Origin: CAYLJJ01 sp964384025
Lineage (GTDB): Bacteria > Myxococcota_A > Bradymonadia > UBA7976 > UBA1532
DNA: 64,000 bases
Assembly: GCA_964384025.1 (NCBI GenBank)
Contig: CAYLJJ010000020.1
Coordinates: forward strand, 8,696-72,695
Direction of reading: 5' to 3'
The notes beneath the pieces are model-generated. The model searched no databases, was not told the DNA's origin, and saw nothing but the letters and a program-made list of their open reading frames with translations. Positions 52,645 to 63,940 of this stretch are shown piece after piece. Made by a program: the position numbers and the translations under genes. Position 1 is the stretch's first letter. Every line of letters starts with the position of its first letter.

Positions 52645-54999
52645 TCAACGCGCCACAATTTTGACCACCTTAGAGCCAAGGTGGCTAAAGGGGAGGCGGG
52701 CTTGAAAGCTGTGGCTGCCAGGGGTGATGGGCCAGCGGATCTCATAGGGGTGTTCAGCGAGGGCAAAGGGCTCACCGTCCACATACCAGAGCAGCTGAGG
52801 GACGGGTGGATTAACGCTGGCGCGGAGGGGGATGCTGAGAAAGTCAGGGGGGGCCTCAGGATCGCTGAGGATCTGCTGGCCTGGGCGAGGAGAGAGGATC
52901 TTGATTTGAGGTTGGCGCTCTTTGAGCCCGGCCTGCTGTAGACCAGGAGGCGGCAGTAAGCCCTTCTGTTTCATCCAGAGGGCGTAGCGAGGGGGAAGGC
53001 GGAGGAAGGTGCGCATCTGAAGACGATATTTGGGGGTATCCATCTTCGCCAACGCTCCAGTTAGGGTGTCAACAGGGAGCCGAAGATGGACGCTACAGCG
53101 CTCTTGAGGAGGCTGATGAAACCACTCGCGGAGGCGATGCTCGCAGGCGAGGGTAGGGCGTTTGCCGCTGAGGGCGCAGATCTCGACAGGTTGCATCTTT
53201 TCGGGAGCGGGGAGGAAGTGATCAGCGAGGCCGGTACGCTCCTCTGAAGGGTGCAGGTGGATGAGGATCTCACGCAGGATGGGAGCAGCGGCGCGATAGC
53301 CGGTGATGCGCTTCATCGGCTGCCAACGGGGATGACCGACCCAGACCGCGACGAGAAAGCGTCGTGTCCAGGCGATGGCCCAGGCGTCTCGATAGTTGGC
53401 AGAGGTGCCGGTCTTAATCGCGGTGGGGAAGGGAAGCTCGAGAGCGCCGCCTCTGGAGAAGCTGGGCAGGCGAGCCATCGGATCGCTGAGGAAGAGGCTG
53501 ATGAGTCGGGCGCTCTGCTGAGAGAAGATCTGAGGGCCAGGCAAGCTTTCTTGCTCCAAACGCCAACGTAGGCTGTAAGCGCGGCCCTCTCCTGGGAAGA
53601 GGGTGTAGGCTTGGACCAAGTCGAGGAGTCGCGTGGATTGAGCACCAAGGGCGATGGCAGGGCCATAGTAGCTGGGGGCGTGACTGAGATCCCCCAAGTT
53701 AAGGCGCTCTAGGAGATCATAGACGCGATTAAGGCCCAGGCGCTCACTCAGCTCCAAGACAGGGACATTGCGAGAGTTGGCCAAGGCGGCCCGAGGGAGC
53801 AGAGGGCCAAGGAAGCGGCCATCAGCGTTGCCGATGCCATCGGAAGAGCGCTGGAGATCATCGATAGGGTCTCCAGGGTTGATGATCCCCTGCTCCAGAG
53901 CGAGGGCGTAGATGAAGGGCTTGACGGTGCTGCCTGGGGAGCGCTTGGTGCGGCTAAAGTCGAGAGCCCCTGCGTACTTTTGATCATACCAATCGACGCT
54001 GCCGACGGAGGCTCGAACAGAGTGGTCTGAGAGGTCAACGATCAAGGCAGCGGCGTTGCCAACTCCCAACTCACGCATCTGCTCAACTCGAAGCGCTAAG
54101 GTTTTTTGGGTCCAGGTCTGGAGGGGCAGGTCCAAGGTGCTGTGGATGAGAGGCTCAGGGCTTCGCCGCAGCTCGGAGAGGAAGAGAGCATGGAGGCTGG
54201 CGGGGGGGCGTTCAGAGCGCTTCTTGGGCTGAAGATGCTTTAACTCAGCCAGCGCGCGGCCAAAGTCCGCCTCAGAGATCACCTTGAGTTGATGGAGACG
54301 TATTAAGACCCGCTGGGCGCGTGCGCGAGCGCGTCGTAGGCCCTTGGGCTTAGAGAGATCATAGAGGGAGGGGGATTGAGGGAGCCCCGCCAGGAGCGCG
54401 GACTCTGCCCAGCTGAGATCATCCACGGGCTTATTGAAGTAACGCCGCGCGGCGTAGGCCACTCCATGGATATTCTGGCCATAGGGCGCGATGCGCAGAT
54501 AGTGAGCTAAGAGCACTGGGCGCCCAAAGTGTTGGACAAGGCGCAGCGCCGTGACCGCCTCAAGCAGCTTATTCCCCCAAGTCCTCGGAGCAGGGTCCTG
54601 CATCCGCGCCACCTGCATAGCGATGGTGGAGGCGCCAGAGATGCGCTTGCCGTAAAAGAGGTTCTGGGCGATGGCGCGAAGGATGGCGATGGGATCGACC
54701 CCGAGGTGAGAGTAAAAGCGTTGATCTTCAACGGCGAGGGTGGCGGCGATGACTCGCTGGGGTAGAGAATCGACCAGCCAAAATCCGAGGCGACCATCAG
54801 GGCCGGGGTGCTCTCCTAAGAAGCGCCCCTCTCTATCTAGGATCAGCTGGCTGGGGGGAGCAGCTTCCAGACGGAGGCGATCCCCCAGACTCCACCAAAG
54901 GGTCAGGGAGCCGAGGAGGAGGAGGAGAGAGGCGCCGAGCAGGAGAGGTTTAAGGCGAAAGCGCTTGAAGCAGATCTTCAGGGGCTTACCTTGAGCCAA
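52645..54999 (-). CDS. pbpC: Penicillin-binding protein 1C
   Basis: A 784-residue bifunctional peptidoglycan synthase anchored by an N-terminal helix (about 17-36). The GT51 glycosyltransferase has the catalytic Glu91 in EDQRFYSHLG; the transpeptidase has SxxK at Ser357-Lys360 (SPGSTVKPF), SRN near 417 and KTG at 529-531. A C-terminal BiPBP-C-type beta domain (about 690-784) is the PBP1C signature. Length matches E. coli PbpC (770). It overlaps the alpha-2-macroglobulin gene by 22 bases; the A2M-PbpC pair is well known in proteobacteria and is thought to link cell-wall repair with protease trapping. Confidence 0.95.
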   Translation of the reverse strand: MAQGKPLKICFKRFRLKPLLLGASLLLLLGSLTLWWSLGDRLRLEAAPPSQLILDREGRFLGEHPGPDGRLGFWLVDSLPQRVIAATLAVEDQRFYSHLGVDPIAILRAIAQNLFYGKRISGASTIAMQVARMQDPAPRTWGNKLLEAVTALRLVQHFGRPVLLAHYLRIAPYGQNIHGVAYAARRYFNKPVDDLSWAESALLAGLPQSPSLYDLSKPKGLRRARARAQRVLIRLHQLKVISEADFGRALAELKHLQPKKRSERPPASLHALFLSELRRSPEPLIHSTLDLPLQTWTQKTLALRVEQMRELGVGNAAALIVDLSDHSVRASVGSVDWYDQKYAGALDFSRTKRSPGSTVKPFIYALALEQGIINPGDPIDDLQRSSDGIGNADGRFLGPLLPRAALANSRNVPVLELSERLGLNRVYDLLERLNLGDLSHAPSYYGPAIALGAQSTRLLDLVQAYTLFPGEGRAYSLRWRLEQESLPGPQIFSQQSARLISLFLSDPMARLPSFSRGGALELPFPTAIKTGTSANYRDAWAIAWTRRFLVAVWVGHPRWQPMKRITGYRAAAPILREILIHLHPSEERTGLADHFLPAPEKMQPVEICALSGKRPTLACEHRLREWFHQPPQERCSVHLRLPVDTLTGALAKMDTPKYRLQMRTFLRLPPRYALWMKQKGLLPPPGLQQAGLKERQPQIKILSPRPGQQILSDPEAPPDFLSIPLRASVNPPVPQLLWYVDGEPFALAEHPYEIRWPITPGSHSFQARLPFSHLGSKVVKIVAR

Positions 55000-57900
55000 G
55001 CCCCTGCGGATTGAGCACGGAGGGCGGGTTGATAACTCATCTTGACAAGGGCGGGGGGCTGGTTAAAGCGGCCGATGTGGGTGGCACGGCTCCTGATATA
55101 GAAGTCATAGCTGCCCTTGGGGAGGGAGAGGTAGTGCCACTCGATGCGATCATCCATCTGCAACATAAAGTCTGGCGCCAGGGTCAAGCTTCCCTCAGTT
55201 CGCGCCTCGGCAGGGGCGGTGTCTAGATCGGGGTTAAGGGGCTCCATGCCTGCTGCCAGAGGGAGACTGATGACGACATGGTGGCGATCCTCAGGGTTGA
55301 TGAGCTGGAGGTGCTCTTCGATCAGATCTCCCAATTGGAGGTTGATCTGTTCGCCCCCCTCCTCAGCCCAGCTCAGCTTCTGCGCATCTTTGACGCGGCG
55401 AGCTTCGCGGCTGAGGACAAAACCGCTGCGCTGAGTTCTCTGTAAGGCTCCCTGCTTAGCGGGCATATAGCGGCTGATGAGCAGGCCCTGAAGGGAGACC
55501 TCTCCAGAGAGGCGCTGAAGTGTGTGGGCCTTGGTTGGCTCTTTGAGATCTAGAGCCAGGACAGGGCTCTCTGGGCTCAGCTTGAGGATTTTGTCATCCA
55601 CCTTCAGTTCACTGGAGGAGCCTTTGAGATTTTGGAGGCGTTCGCTCAGAGCGAAGAGGGCAGCGGCGTTGGCGTTGCTGCTGCCCCAACCATCCTCACC
55701 ACCCAGGCGGAGGATCGCCTCCTCCATAATCGGCAAGCGCTCATCTCGGGGACGAGCGAAGCTGAGCGCTCGAGTCATTTCGGAGAGCGCGCGGATCTCC
55801 CCAGGGGGGATCAACGGGCTGTGGGCGCAGCCCCCCTGGAGCCCAGCATAGATCTCCTTGCCTTGGTGGAGGCGAGTGGTGACGCCCCGAGAGAGCTGGG
55901 TGGCCAGCTCAAGAGCGGTGGGGGTTTTGCCTAAGCCGCCCTCGGTAGCGGCCAAAAGGACACGAGCACGGCCCTCATGGCCCAGCCAGGGAGATTTGCG
56001 GCTCAGCTCTGAGAAGTAGCCCTCATCCAGCTGACCCGCCTTAGCCAGGGCGTGTAGGGCGGCGGCCCGCTCATACCAGCTCTCTCCATCGATAAAGCGC
56101 CCCAGATCGGAGCGTAGGGCCTGACGGCAGCTGCGCATAAGGCGGTTTTTGAGCGCCTCATCGACCGGATATCCACTCTCCTTGGCTTCGATCACAAACA
56201 GGAGCGCCCAGGCGCTGAGGCTGACATAGCCCCGACTCCCAGGCCAGTAGGCCACCAAACCTCCATCATCCAAGACCGTGGGCAGATATTCGAGGGTCTC
56301 GCGTACCGCCTGATCGATGAGCCGCTCCTGTCCACGCAGGCCCAAGCTGTCACGCAGCTTTCCCAGGGCCATATAGGCGCGCGCCTGGCTCAGGCGCTGC
56401 TCCATATTGCCGCTGGGGCTGCGCTGTAAGAGGTCCAGGGCAGCGGCCATCCGAGGGATCCCCTGATGTTCACTGAGGATCAAACGACGATGCACGCTGC
56501 CTGGACGGACAGGCTCGAGCAGAGCTGGCAAGACCAAACTCTCGCCCGGGGCGAGGCTGATAAAACGGCGCAGGATGCGTTCATGACGATCATCTCGGAG
56601 CGGAAGCTCAACTGAGAAAGCATCTTTGGCGGCGTCTGCTTTGCGCTCAACGCCGACCTGAACCTGAACAGAGTTGCGGCTTAAACGACCCTCAGGGCTG
56701 AGGCCAGGGTTGAGCACTGAGGCAAGGAAGCTCTCTCGATGAGCCGCACGCCTTGGCCACTCAAGCGCTCGGCGCTGCTTACCCTCAAATAGGAGGCCCT
56801 CTGCGCGGATCTCCATCGAACCCACACCTCCTTCTCCCTCCACTACGCGACCCACCGCTCCCGCCTCAAAGCGATCCCCTGGTCGGAGGAAGCGAGGTAG
56901 GGCGGGCTGCACCAGAAGCGGTAGACGAACCTCGATCTTGCTACGACCCACGCCAAAACGGTCGGGGCTGGCGGCCTTGGCGCGCACCATAAAGCGGGTC
57001 AAGTTATCGGGGAGCTGAATCTTGACCCTTATCTGCCCATTTTTGTCGCTCCTGAGGTTGGGTTCATAGTAGGGGACCGGCTCAAATTTACGGCGGATGG
57101 TCGCCTTATCCAGGAGGTTCTCCTCATCCTCCCCCCCGCCATCTCCCCCAGGCATCTCCGCGTAGGGGATGCGGCCAAAGGAGAGGTTGCGGGTGTCCCT
57201 CATCCGTAGGCGCTTCTGGTGTTCGCTGAGGAAGTCCGGGAGAGGATCTAAGCGCGCCTCTTTGGCCAGGGCCAACACCGCCTGATCCACCAGCCAGAGG
57301 GTCACCTGAGCACCCTCGATCCCTTCCCCCTTCTCATCTTTAACATGGAGGCTCAGCGCTAAGCTGCTCCCCGGTAACGCCCTCTTGGAATGCTCCATCG
57401 AGAGCTTAAGGCTGTGGCTGACTGGGCTGACCTTAAGCTTCAGCGTCGAGGCCAAGGTCTCCGGCTTGCCCAGATCTAGAGCGCTGCGAGCTGTCGACGC
57501 CCTATCTTGGATGCGCCCCCGCATCAGGATCACATGCGCCAAGATCCCTGGTGCCCAACGCCGCTGGATGGGTAGGCTGATCTCACCTTTCCCCTTCCGT
57601 ATCGGCAGCCAGCGATACTGATTCCCCTTAGGATCCTCAACCACCAGGAGAGCCTCTGCCTTCTGGAAGGGGCTCTGGATGATGATCTTGGCGTTCTCTC
57701 CAGGCGCGTAGCGGGGCTTGTCACCACTGAGTTTGAAGATCCCCGCCTCGGGCTTAGACCAGGAGATGGCCCCTGTTCCCCCCGCATAGAGATCCAGGGA
57801 GATCACCTGAGTTCGCCCCAGACGATCCTGCGCGCTCAACTCCACCACATAGACCCCCGCGCGCTTGATCGGCAGGGAAAGCTTGATCGGCTCGGCGGCG

Positions 57901-60752
57901 CTCTTAAGGCTCTGCTCTGCGATGAGGTTATCCACGATATCGGTGACATAGCGCGCCTGCCCTTGAGAGAAGTCCGCCGCTCGTAGATGAGAGTGCCAAG
58001 CCCTGTGTAACAGGCGAACCTTGAGTTCCTGACCGACCAAAAGCTTGCCATCTGGTCCCGCCACCAAGATCTCTGGGTTGATCTCAAGCGCCTCCTTTAA
58101 ATAGCGAGGCAGCTTCATCCCCAAAACAAAAGGCGGCAGGGCGTAGATCTTTTGGCTGACGCTGACGGTCTGCTCATCCGCTCCTGTCACGGTCGCTTCT
58201 ACAAAGTAGCTGCGAGGCTGCGCAGTCGGCTCCAAGCTTGGGTCCAAGCTCAACCTCGCCGAACCATGCAGATCGGTGATTCCCGCTCGAGAGAGCGCAG
58301 GGGTGGACTCAAAGCGCTCTAAGCCGGAATAGCGACCATCGGAGGAGTAGTGGAAACCCTCATAGATCTCTTCAGGGCTCCAGGTGTAGGGCAGCTGGGT
58401 TACGCGCCAACGGATGGGACGACCCACCACCTCACCCCCCGCATAGTAACTGGCGCTCAACCCCACCTGAAAAGGCTGATCCAGAGGCACGTTCTCTTTG
58501 CTGTGCAGCTTTAACTCAAAGCGAGGCAGGACATAAGCCTCAATCCGGAAGGTGGCGTGTCCGTGGTAAAGGCGCCTCTCACCCTCACGCACAAAAGCCA
58601 GCTCATAGATCCCTGTCGGTGCCTCTTCTTCCTGGAAGATCGTATGGAATCCTCCCAGCTCATCCAGCTCCACCGGCAACACCCACTTAGAGCCCCCCGG
58701 CCCAGTGACAACCACCTTGCCCTTGCCCCGGATCGGCTTGAGGCCCCCCTGATAACGCTCCCTCAACCAGCCCTTGATCTGCACCTTATGTTCAGGGCGA
58801 TAGATGGGCCGTTCACTGAAGATATGCAGCTTGGTCGCTGGACGCTCCAGCGGAGCGCTGAGATCTCGAATGGTGCGCTGGAGCCAATCCCAATAGACCT
58901 CGCCCCAGTGACCATCAGAGAAGACCTCGGGGCCCTCCGCAGGATCCAAGACCAGGAGATCCTGGCCTTTGCGGACAAAGATGCGGCGCACCCGCTTGCG
59001 CACTCCCTGAGTCACTCCAGGATCCGCCCAACGGAGCCCCCCCCGGCTGTCTGTGCGACCCTTGAAGAGCTGAGTCCACTCGCTGCGGCCACCCTGGCTG
59101 AACTCTCCCTCGACATAGACCTCAGCCCCCGAGATCGCCTTTCCGGTGTGTAGGGAGCTGACCATAAATTGAACAGCCCCCGGCTCCTCCAAAGTCGTCA
59201 GCGCCAGATCTGTAACCTGTAAGCGAATCCAAGAGCGGTTGGAACCCTTGAAGAGGGGACGAATACCGATGAGGTAGTGCCCTGGGCTCTCTCCCCAAAC
59301 CTCCCTAAGCTGAGGCCCCAGGTCGAGACCAAAGCGAGCCCCCTCTCCCTCCACCCCTAGAGGCAGCTCCACCAACTTAGAGAGCCCAGGAGAACCCAGG
59401 GCCCTCAAGCGCTCTCTCAACGCGCTCCGAGGGATCGGGTTGCTGCTCTCCCAAGGCTCTGGGCGCTCACCTGGGCCGGGAGGCCGCCTGCTCTCATCCA
59501 GCTCAACCGAGGTGCTGGGGAAGGGCCAAAGATCACGATCCAGAGGATCGACCCGATGAACACGCAGATCGACTCGACTGGCCCCACGCCCCTTGAGCGG
59601 GACCCGCTTGGGGCCATGTAACTCAACGATCCCCTGGCTGCTGCTCCAACGCAGAAAGCTGTGGCGCTTGGGGAACCAGAGCGAGGCGGCGCTGACGCCG
59701 CTCATCTCTAAGCCGCGCCCTTTCTCATCCAAGAGGGGGCTGGGTTTAAGGCTCACTCGATAAACCTGCTTCGCCTTAAAGTCTGCTTTAACCACCAAAC
59801 GGCTGCCCCTCAACTCCGTCTCTATCTCACCCACCGCAGGCTCAAAGCGCAGCAGCTGACGAGCCTCCACAGGACCCAAGGCCCCTGGAACAGCGGAGAA
59901 ATCCACATAGATCGCTCGCTCCTCTCCCTCTCCACAGCTCTGCGCCTCATCGGGACTGTAGAGGCTACCGCTCGGGCTCACCGGCCAGCTTCGGTCAGGA
60001 CAACCTATATGGGTGATGCGGAAGGGCGTCGCCGTGCTGAAGTTGATCTCCGCCACCGCGTCCTGAGGCGCAGAGCGCGCCAGGAGCAGACGCAGGCTCA
60101 CATGCTGCCCCAGCGGGATCGCGCGCTTAAAGCGCAAGACATACTCAGCTCGTGCTTTGGGGCTGGAGCGCTGAAGCGCCTTGATGGAGTACTCATCATG
60201 GCCCAGGCGCTGGAGCTTGCCATCTCCCAAACCTGGTAGAGGCCGCAGCTCGATCTGTGACATCTCCAAGAGGGCCTCTGGAGCGATGGGGTCTGCAAAG
60301 CTTAGGCTGATCTGCTCAACTGGACCCAGGCCCTGACTGCCATCTCGCGGCCAACTGCGCAATGGAGGGCGCATCAGGGTCTCCAGCTCCTGACTGCGCC
60401 CTCCTGCTCGCACGTTAAAGCGCGCCAAAGGAGGCCAAGGATCCGCTGGGCGAAACTGAAGGGTGCGCGCGTCCAGCCAGGTCCAAGCTCCAGGATGCTC
60501 AGGGCGAAGCTTGACCAAGCGCTCAGGGAGATCTTCCGGCCCCGCTTTGCCTTGACGCTTGGGAAAGAAGAGGGTGATTGGATCCCAGGACCTCAGAAAA
60601 TGTCCCGGGACGATCACCAACTTGCTCTCCTCTTTGGGTCGCTGAAGCAGAGCACCCAAGGGGGACTCCTGGCTGATAGCGACCCCAAAGAGCAGGGCGA
60701 GGAGCAGAGCGGCTGAGAGAGCGAAGGTCTTGGAGAAGAGAGGCTTCATCAT
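54978..60752 (-). CDS. Bacterial alpha-2-macroglobulin homologue lacking the thioester Cys
   Basis: A 1924-residue periplasmic protein, longer than E. coli YfhM (1653). The signal is MMKPLFSKTFALSAALLLALL. Many macroglobulin (MG) beta domains can be followed (for example KLHIFSERPIYRPEHKVQIKG and DKPRYAPGENAKIIIQSPFQ), then the alpha-2-macroglobulin region QPALPRFLRPGDRFEAGAVG, then the alpha/alpha-toroid thioester domain. Where family members have GCLEQ, this has GNMEQ (Asn1449, Met1450, Glu1451, Gln1452), so no thioester can form. Protease trapping, if any, must be non-covalent. It begins in the stop of the upstream giant gene (ATGA) and overlaps pbpC by 22 bases. Confidence 0.93.
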   Translation of the reverse strand: MMKPLFSKTFALSAALLLALLFGVAISQESPLGALLQRPKEESKLVIVPGHFLRSWDPITLFFPKRQGKAGPEDLPERLVKLRPEHPGAWTWLDARTLQFRPADPWPPLARFNVRAGGRSQELETLMRPPLRSWPRDGSQGLGPVEQISLSFADPIAPEALLEMSQIELRPLPGLGDGKLQRLGHDEYSIKALQRSSPKARAEYVLRFKRAIPLGQHVSLRLLLARSAPQDAVAEINFSTATPFRITHIGCPDRSWPVSPSGSLYSPDEAQSCGEGEERAIYVDFSAVPGALGPVEARQLLRFEPAVGEIETELRGSRLVVKADFKAKQVYRVSLKPSPLLDEKGRGLEMSGVSAASLWFPKRHSFLRWSSSQGIVELHGPKRVPLKGRGASRVDLRVHRVDPLDRDLWPFPSTSVELDESRRPPGPGERPEPWESSNPIPRSALRERLRALGSPGLSKLVELPLGVEGEGARFGLDLGPQLREVWGESPGHYLIGIRPLFKGSNRSWIRLQVTDLALTTLEEPGAVQFMVSSLHTGKAISGAEVYVEGEFSQGGRSEWTQLFKGRTDSRGGLRWADPGVTQGVRKRVRRIFVRKGQDLLVLDPAEGPEVFSDGHWGEVYWDWLQRTIRDLSAPLERPATKLHIFSERPIYRPEHKVQIKGWLRERYQGGLKPIRGKGKVVVTGPGGSKWVLPVELDELGGFHTIFQEEEAPTGIYELAFVREGERRLYHGHATFRIEAYVLPRFELKLHSKENVPLDQPFQVGLSASYYAGGEVVGRPIRWRVTQLPYTWSPEEIYEGFHYSSDGRYSGLERFESTPALSRAGITDLHGSARLSLDPSLEPTAQPRSYFVEATVTGADEQTVSVSQKIYALPPFVLGMKLPRYLKEALEINPEILVAGPDGKLLVGQELKVRLLHRAWHSHLRAADFSQGQARYVTDIVDNLIAEQSLKSAAEPIKLSLPIKRAGVYVVELSAQDRLGRTQVISLDLYAGGTGAISWSKPEAGIFKLSGDKPRYAPGENAKIIIQSPFQKAEALLVVEDPKGNQYRWLPIRKGKGEISLPIQRRWAPGILAHVILMRGRIQDRASTARSALDLGKPETLASTLKLKVSPVSHSLKLSMEHSKRALPGSSLALSLHVKDEKGEGIEGAQVTLWLVDQAVLALAKEARLDPLPDFLSEHQKRLRMRDTRNLSFGRIPYAEMPGGDGGGEDEENLLDKATIRRKFEPVPYYEPNLRSDKNGQIRVKIQLPDNLTRFMVRAKAASPDRFGVGRSKIEVRLPLLVQPALPRFLRPGDRFEAGAVGRVVEGEGGVGSMEIRAEGLLFEGKQRRALEWPRRAAHRESFLASVLNPGLSPEGRLSRNSVQVQVGVERKADAAKDAFSVELPLRDDRHERILRRFISLAPGESLVLPALLEPVRPGSVHRRLILSEHQGIPRMAAALDLLQRSPSGNMEQRLSQARAYMALGKLRDSLGLRGQERLIDQAVRETLEYLPTVLDDGGLVAYWPGSRGYVSLSAWALLFVIEAKESGYPVDEALKNRLMRSCRQALRSDLGRFIDGESWYERAAALHALAKAGQLDEGYFSELSRKSPWLGHEGRARVLLAATEGGLGKTPTALELATQLSRGVTTRLHQGKEIYAGLQGGCAHSPLIPPGEIRALSEMTRALSFARPRDERLPIMEEAILRLGGEDGWGSSNANAAALFALSERLQNLKGSSSELKVDDKILKLSPESPVLALDLKEPTKAHTLQRLSGEVSLQGLLISRYMPAKQGALQRTQRSGFVLSREARRVKDAQKLSWAEEGGEQINLQLGDLIEEHLQLINPEDRHHVVISLPLAAGMEPLNPDLDTAPAEARTEGSLTLAPDFMLQMDDRIEWHYLSLPKGSYDFYIRSRATHIGRFNQPPALVKMSYQPALRAQSAGAWLKVSP

Positions 60753-63700
60753 TGTCCTCCTGGCTTCTTGTAGCCAGCCTGCTTCAGGTAACGACGGATC
60801 TGAGCGGGGGGAGTACTGTCTGGCAGCTGGATCCCCGCCAAGGCGGGGCGGACGCGGACAGGGGCCGCTTTTGAGGGCAGCTGCAGGAGGTAGAGGTAAC
60901 GCCCCTCTTTGAGCATCGGCATCTGCGCTGCTCCCTCGCTCAAGAGAGCGCCACTCCAGTCCAAAAGCTTGGCCTCGACTCGGTCCGCCTCAGCCTGGAG
61001 CCCCAAGCCGACCGGACCATCTTGGAGGGTCTTAAAAGAGAAGGCGCGGCTCTCGCCTGGAGCCAAGAGAATCTGAGGCCCCAGGCCCTCTTTAAGCTCT
61101 CTGGGCTGCTCAAAGCTAAAAAGCGCTTCACCCCAAAGCGGGGCACCTCCGACACCTCGCAAGCTGATCTCTGCTTGCCCCTCTGGCAACCAAAGATCAA
61201 GCCCACCTCCAGCGGGGAGGGCCTGGAGATGTAGAGGTCCCCCTTTGGGCGCTGCGCGAACAAAGCAGGGAGCAGCTACGCGGAGTTGCATCAGGCGCTC
61301 CTTGGGCTGCTCTATCTGAAGCTTGACCAGATCACCCTTGAGCGAAACAGAGTCAGTTCCCTTGATCTGAAGCTTGGGTTGATCCTCATCACCCCAAGGA
61401 TCCATCTGACCTGGACCCTCCAACCAGAGGAGAACTGGACCAGGACCATATTCGACGCGGAGGAGGCCATCAGCGCTTAAGTCGAGTTGATTTTGAGCAT
61501 GGAGACTGCGCTGATCATCTCCAATAAAGCTGAGGCTGTGGATCTCACCTGCTCCTCTAAGCTTCAGGCCCGCTCCCTCTGGGATCCGAACTTGGCGAGC
61601 CCCAGCACTGGGGCTGCTCCACTCTAAGAGATCTCCCGCTCCTCTGGAGGGCAAAAGACGGAGATGATAGCTCAGCGCTTTCGCTCCAGGGTTGAGGAGT
61701 AAGAGCGCATCTTGAGCTTTGGAGACCTCCTCGCTGCTGGCCTCTCCATGAGCCCAGAGGAGTCGATCCCCTGAGAGCGCAACGAGGCCAGGGGAGAGGC
61801 TCAAGCGCAAATCAGAAACGCCGGGTAAGATCAGCTTGAGGAGCATACCAGCCGGCACTGAGCCCTCCCGCGCTCCCCAAGCAATCAGGGTCTCAGGGGG
61901 GGCTGTTTGGAGGCGCTTGAGCTTTAAGCGAACGCTCAGAGGGCTTGCATCTCCAGAGTAGATCTTGAAGCGTTTTTGCTCACCCTCAGGATCCAAAACG
62001 AGGGCTGCTCCGGCGCGGAGAGTCCGTGCACCTCCCTCCAAGCTTAGGAGAGGCTGACCAGTGGAGCTGTGAGCGCTGATGAGGAGTGGGCCCTTATCCG
62101 CAGCGAGATCCATAACCGTCCCTGAACTTTTGACCGGGACCCCTGAGAGGCCCTCCTCGCCCAGCTTCAGGCGCTTGGCCTTCGCCTCCCCCTGTAACCA
62201 GAGGCCCCGAGCCCCCACCGCGATGAGACCCTCGGAGTGAAGACAAGCTCCCCCCTCTTCAGGACAGGCCCAGCCTGAACCTTGGAGTTTAAAGAGCCCT
62301 GGCCCCCTGAGGCGCTCGCTGGGCTTTAAAGATTGGAGGCTGAGTTGAACCTCAGAACCCTGCTCCTCTAGGCTCCGCAGGCGGAGACGGTATGCAGCCC
62401 CTGGGCGAGGGCGAAAGATCAGCTCTGAGGTGGCCCCCATCTGTTCCTCGACGAGCCGCCAAATGCTCTCCTCCTGGATCTCCAAACCCAATGAAAGAGC
62501 CTCAGCGCCCTTCAGCTTCAGCACCATCAGGCTCCCCTCAGGCAGCTCTTGTAGGGGGATGATGTTTAAGAGCGCGTTTGGCTTGAAGAGCCTCTTGCTC
62601 CCTGGCTTAAGAGACTCTCGCTGCTCCTGAAGAGGCACCCTCATGCTCAGCATGGGGGGACGCCTCTCTTCACCTAAGGCACTTATCTTGAGGCGATACT
62701 GTCCAGGCTTCAGCATCACCGACATGCGGAAGTTCCAATCTCCCGGCTGATCGTCAGCGGAGGCAACGAGCTGGCCCTGATCATCAAAGAGCCGCCCCAA
62801 TACATCCGTCTTTCCAAAGCTTTCCAACTCTACGAGGCCCTCTTTGGCGATGGAGATGGTCAGATCATCAGACCAAGAGCTTCGACGACTCATCCCCGCC
62901 AAGAGGTACCGCGGACGAACCAAGAGGCTGTAGCGAACACGATCATCAGGACGCGCCGAGCGGACCCTGATCTGATAGCTCCCTGCCTTCAAGCGACCCT
63001 GCCAAGGATGTCCAGGCAAGAGCCGACCGATGCGCTCCTCCTTCAACCATAACTCAGCCTGCATACTGTCATCTAAGCTGATGAATACAGGGCTCTCTCC
63101 GCTGAGTTTGAAGTTAAAGAGCTGAGGGACAGGAGACTCTCGCCAGAGGTGGCTTAGGCGAACATCGAGGGGGAGATTGTGAGGGCCATTGCCCTCGAAG
63201 TGGGGCAAGATCTTGTTGCGGCTGAGGCGAGTGAGGTGTTGGGTCTCTACCGCTTCAGGCAGCATCAGGAGCTGATATCTCCCCGCCTTGAAGTGATGTT
63301 GAAGATCGCTGCAATCCTGTACAGCGGGCCGGAAGAGAGGCCAACCCCGCTCATCTTCAATCCGACAGGAGAAACCACGGCCTCGACCCAGGGCGCGGAG
63401 GCGATAACCCCCAGGTTTGTCTACATCAAAATAGTAGGAGAGTGCTTCCCCCGCCGCCAGTCTGATCCGCGCGGGAACTCCATCCCGAAGTGCCCCACCT
63501 TTGATCACCGGAGCCTGCTTGAGGGAGAGCCCTAAGCGACCCTGAGAGCGACCACGAGCTTGGACTACGACTCGATAATCTCCTGAAGCCAGATAACCTG
63601 TAACACGGAAGTTACGCCCTGCACCGTTCTCTTGCGCCTGAGCGAAGCGAGCACGAACTCGTGTCCTCAGCATCCCCTCAGTCGCCAACAGACCGCTGGA

Positions 63701-63939
63701 CTCTAGAGTGTAAAGAGCAGATGGATCTACTTTGACCTCAAACATCTCACTGCCCCGGCGCTTGAAGTCAGCGAAAAGGGGTTGCTTCTCTTGTAGGAGC
63801 CTGAGGGCCTGAATGGGAAGCTCGCCCTCCCGCTTGGAGTGATAGGAGAGCTGGAAGTAGGTGATCTGCTTTCCCAAGTTTTTAAGCTGGATCAAGTGCC
63901 GCCCAGGCTCCACCTTGTGGCTCTTCTTCCAGTTGAGCG

Positions 63940-63940
<1 letters not shown>
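60749..63940 (-). CDS. Giant beta-rich protein of unknown function, 5' end missing
   Basis: At least 1,063 residues of an open frame, with its N-terminus lost at the contig end (a GTG at 63913 is internal; the frame is open to the artefactual G run). It is built of many repeating beta domains of ~100-130 residues with Gly/Tyr/Arg turns such as GDYRVVVQARGRSQG, GRYQLLMLPEA and GQYRLKISALG, reminiscent of pre-peptidase C-terminal (PPC)-like modules. A single CxxxxGGxC occurs near 540. No catalytic motif is visible. Its stop overlaps the A2M start by four bases. It is probably exported and works with the A2M-PbpC pair, but this is inferred from position only. Confidence 0.7.

Noticed and set aside
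58557..59153. 198-codon plus-strand frame
   Set aside because: Antisense shadow of the alpha-2-macroglobulin gene.
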